Assembly: GCA_964440305.1 (NCBI GenBank)
Contig: CAYTRS010000032.1
Location: forward strand, 1 to 6,604
Source: CAYTRS01 sp964440305
GTDB lineage: Bacteria > Patescibacteriota > Minisyncoccia > Moranbacterales > JAKLHP01
Reading direction: 5' to 3'
DNA: 6,604 bases
Part shown: positions 5,606 to 6,604 of the stretch, piece after piece
Layout: the number at the start of each line of letters is the position of its first letter
Numbering within the stretch: the first letter of the stretch is position 1
The notes under the pieces: model-generated
The model's database searches: none
What the model saw: the letters and a program-made list of their open reading frames with translations, nothing else
Told to the model about the DNA's origin: nothing
Translations under genes and position numbers: made by a program

Positions 5606-5654
5606 AATGCGAAATGTCTAAATATATGTTAAGATTAAACTGGTTATTACTCAG

Positions 5655-6089
5655 ATGAATGTCCTAGCTCTGTTTCGAAAAAATGAACAAAAAGTAGAAG
5701 GTTTGTATAAAATCTATTCTTTGAGTTTTTCCGGTTCTCGAAAAATATGGGAAAAACTTTCCAAGGAGGAACGAAAGCATGCCAAAGAATTTTGCGACTT
5801 GGAACTGAAATTCGGAAACAATAAAAAACTTTTTGAAATAAACAAGCACTCAAAGGAGATATTGAAAAATATCACAAATTTCATCAACAAAGAATTCAAA
5901 AGGGCGGATAGCATTTCATTGGAAGAGGCGCTGGAAACGGGCTTGCGCATAGAACAGTCTATGATAGAAAATAAATGCTTTGAAATTTTTATTCCTAAAA
6001 TCGCTGAAATTGAAAAAGTGCTGAAGAAAATAAATAATGACACCAAAAGGCATGCCGAGTTGCTAAGAAAGGAAATGAAAAAAATATGA
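5655..6089 (+). CDS. Ferritin/rubrerythrin-like helical protein
   Basis: The product has 144 residues and is nearly all helical. The pattern resembles a four-helix ferritin-like (rubrerythrin-type) fold: helix 1 with E15, helix 2 with E39-R-K-H42 (ExxH) after KLSKE, helix 3 with E100 in LEEALETGLRIEQS, and helix 4 with KRHAELL around H133. Such folds usually hold a di-iron site from two Glu and two ExxH motifs. Here the second ExxH reads T130-K-R-H133 with D129 next to it, so one carboxylate is missing or shifted. It may be a di-iron, mono-metal or structural member. There is no rubredoxin domain. The ATG at 5655 has no Shine-Dalgarno sequence. The stop codon overlaps the next start by ATGA, indicating coupled translation with the YgjP-like gene. 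Confidence 0.7.
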   Translation: MNVLALFRKNEQKVEGLYKIYSLSFSGSRKIWEKLSKEERKHAKEFCDLELKFGNNKKLFEINKHSKEILKNITNFINKEFKRADSISLEEALETGLRIEQSMIENKCFEIFIPKIAEIEKVLKKINNDTKRHAELLRKEMKKI

Positions 6090-6604
6090 AAAAGAAAATA
6101 ACTCTTAAAAATGAAGAAGTTGAATATGTCCTGAAAGAGAGCCAGCGGGCAAAAAGGCTCCGCTTGGCAATATATTGCGACGGAAGCTTTGTGGTCACAA
6201 TGCCGAGAGGATTCAGCCTGATGAAAATGGAAGAATTTATTTTGCAGAAAGCCGGATGGGTTTTGAAAAAGCTCGGGATAATGAGAAAAAGAAGCCGTAA
6301 TCTGGTATTTGTGAAAAGAAGCAAGAGAGATTATCTGAAGCTCAAAAACCAAGCCTTGAAAGTTGCCGAAGAAAAAATAGAGAAATTTAATAAGGTTTAT
6401 GGGTTTAAGTTCAATCAGATTGCCATCAAAAACCAAAAGACCCGATGGGGTAGTTGTTCTAAGAAGGGAAACTTGAACTATAACTATAAAATTGCCTTGC
6501 TTCCCGATAAATTAGCTGATTATATTATCGTCCACGAACTTTGCCATTTGCGGCAATTTAATCATAGCCGCGGATTTTGGGAATTAGTTGAAAAATCTAT
6601 TCCT
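6086..6604 (+). CDS. YgjP-like zinc metallopeptidase domain protein (3' end outside window)
   Basis: 173 codons run from the ATG at 6086 to the window edge with no stop. Hallmarks of the YgjP/DUF45 family are in order: an N-terminal beta-rich part (KESQRAKRLRLAI and FVVTMPRG), a helical middle (QKAGWVLKK), the signature R120-W-G-S-C-S125, and the zinc site H150-E-L-C-H154 with the third ligand H160 in NHSRGFW. Members are usually about 220-240 residues, so roughly a quarter is missing. E. coli YgjP has been linked to UTP pyrophosphatase activity, whereas the fold is that of SprT-like and M48-type proteases; which activity applies here is open. The start overlaps the previous stop (ATGA). A purine-rich AAAGGA at 6068-6073 is rather far upstream for a Shine-Dalgarno site. 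Confidence 0.93.
   Translation, partial: MKKKITLKNEEVEYVLKESQRAKRLRLAIYCDGSFVVTMPRGFSLMKMEEFILQKAGWVLKKLGIMRKRSRNLVFVKRSKRDYLKLKNQALKVAEEKIEKFNKVYGFKFNQIAIKNQKTRWGSCSKKGNLNYNYKIALLPDKLADYIIVHELCHLRQFNHSRGFWELVEKSIP

Noticed and set aside
2638..6089. TGA read as glycine (Gracilibacteria code)
   Set aside because: TGA ends three genes at sensible places, once in an ATGA overlap and once shortly before a strong terminator, and no TGA interrupts a conserved domain.
5376..6098. A 21-base repeat of A-rich sequence around the starts at 5384 and 6086
   Set aside because: Both are poly-A plus ATG and Lys codons (MKKK). In a Lys-rich, AT-rich genome this arises by chance.
5714..6436. A 240-codon minus-strand open frame spanning the ferritin-like and YgjP-like genes
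   Set aside because: The product is Phe/Ser/Ile-rich, as expected from the complement of AAA/GAA-rich genes, and it crosses two well-supported + strand genes, one with clear zinc-site motifs.

Overview
The window is AT-rich, with every supportable gene on the + strand. It looks like a fragment of a candidate-phylum bacterium of the Patescibacteria/CPR type, most likely Parcubacteria-like. The reasons are a run of small single-pass membrane proteins of unknown function, a Gmad2 immunoglobulin-like domain on a membrane anchor with a short Cys motif, very A-rich leaders mostly without Shine-Dalgarno sequences, and compact spacing. This placement is inference, because no marker gene is present. 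TGA works as a normal stop (genes ending at 2638, 4856 and 6089), which argues against the UGA=Gly code of Gracilibacteria.

Layout. (1) 1-669: the C-terminal membrane half (M5-M10) of a P2-type cation-transporting ATPase, cut by the window start. (2) 777-1328: a 183-residue Gly/Ala-rich protein built almost entirely of eight gapless 22-residue repeats (two hendecads each), with its own promoter and terminator. (3) 1418-4856: three membrane-anchored extracytoplasmic proteins. The first carries a Gmad2 domain plus a C-terminal domain with a YGYSFRYP motif. The next two are tandem paralogues of 333 residues each, with a WYGFELKYP domain and a lysine-rich, four-Cys C-terminal tail. The tail is encoded by a 98-bp block that is identical in the two genes although the rest has diverged strongly. 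(4) 4949-5212: a small SHOCT-domain membrane protein. (5) 5384-5593: a zinc-ribbon mini-protein whose stop codon lies in the loop of its own terminator. (6) 5655-6604: a ferritin/rubrerythrin-like helical protein overlapping, by ATGA, a YgjP-like metalloprotease gene that runs off the window end.

Four intrinsic terminators (1355-1383, 2677-2715, 5244-5275, 5585-5605) divide the window into short transcription units. The best candidates for something undescribed are the eight-repeat hendecad protein and the twin tail-bearing surface proteins with their homogenised tail. No CRISPR array, tRNA, rRNA, insertion sequence or obvious defence cassette was seen.
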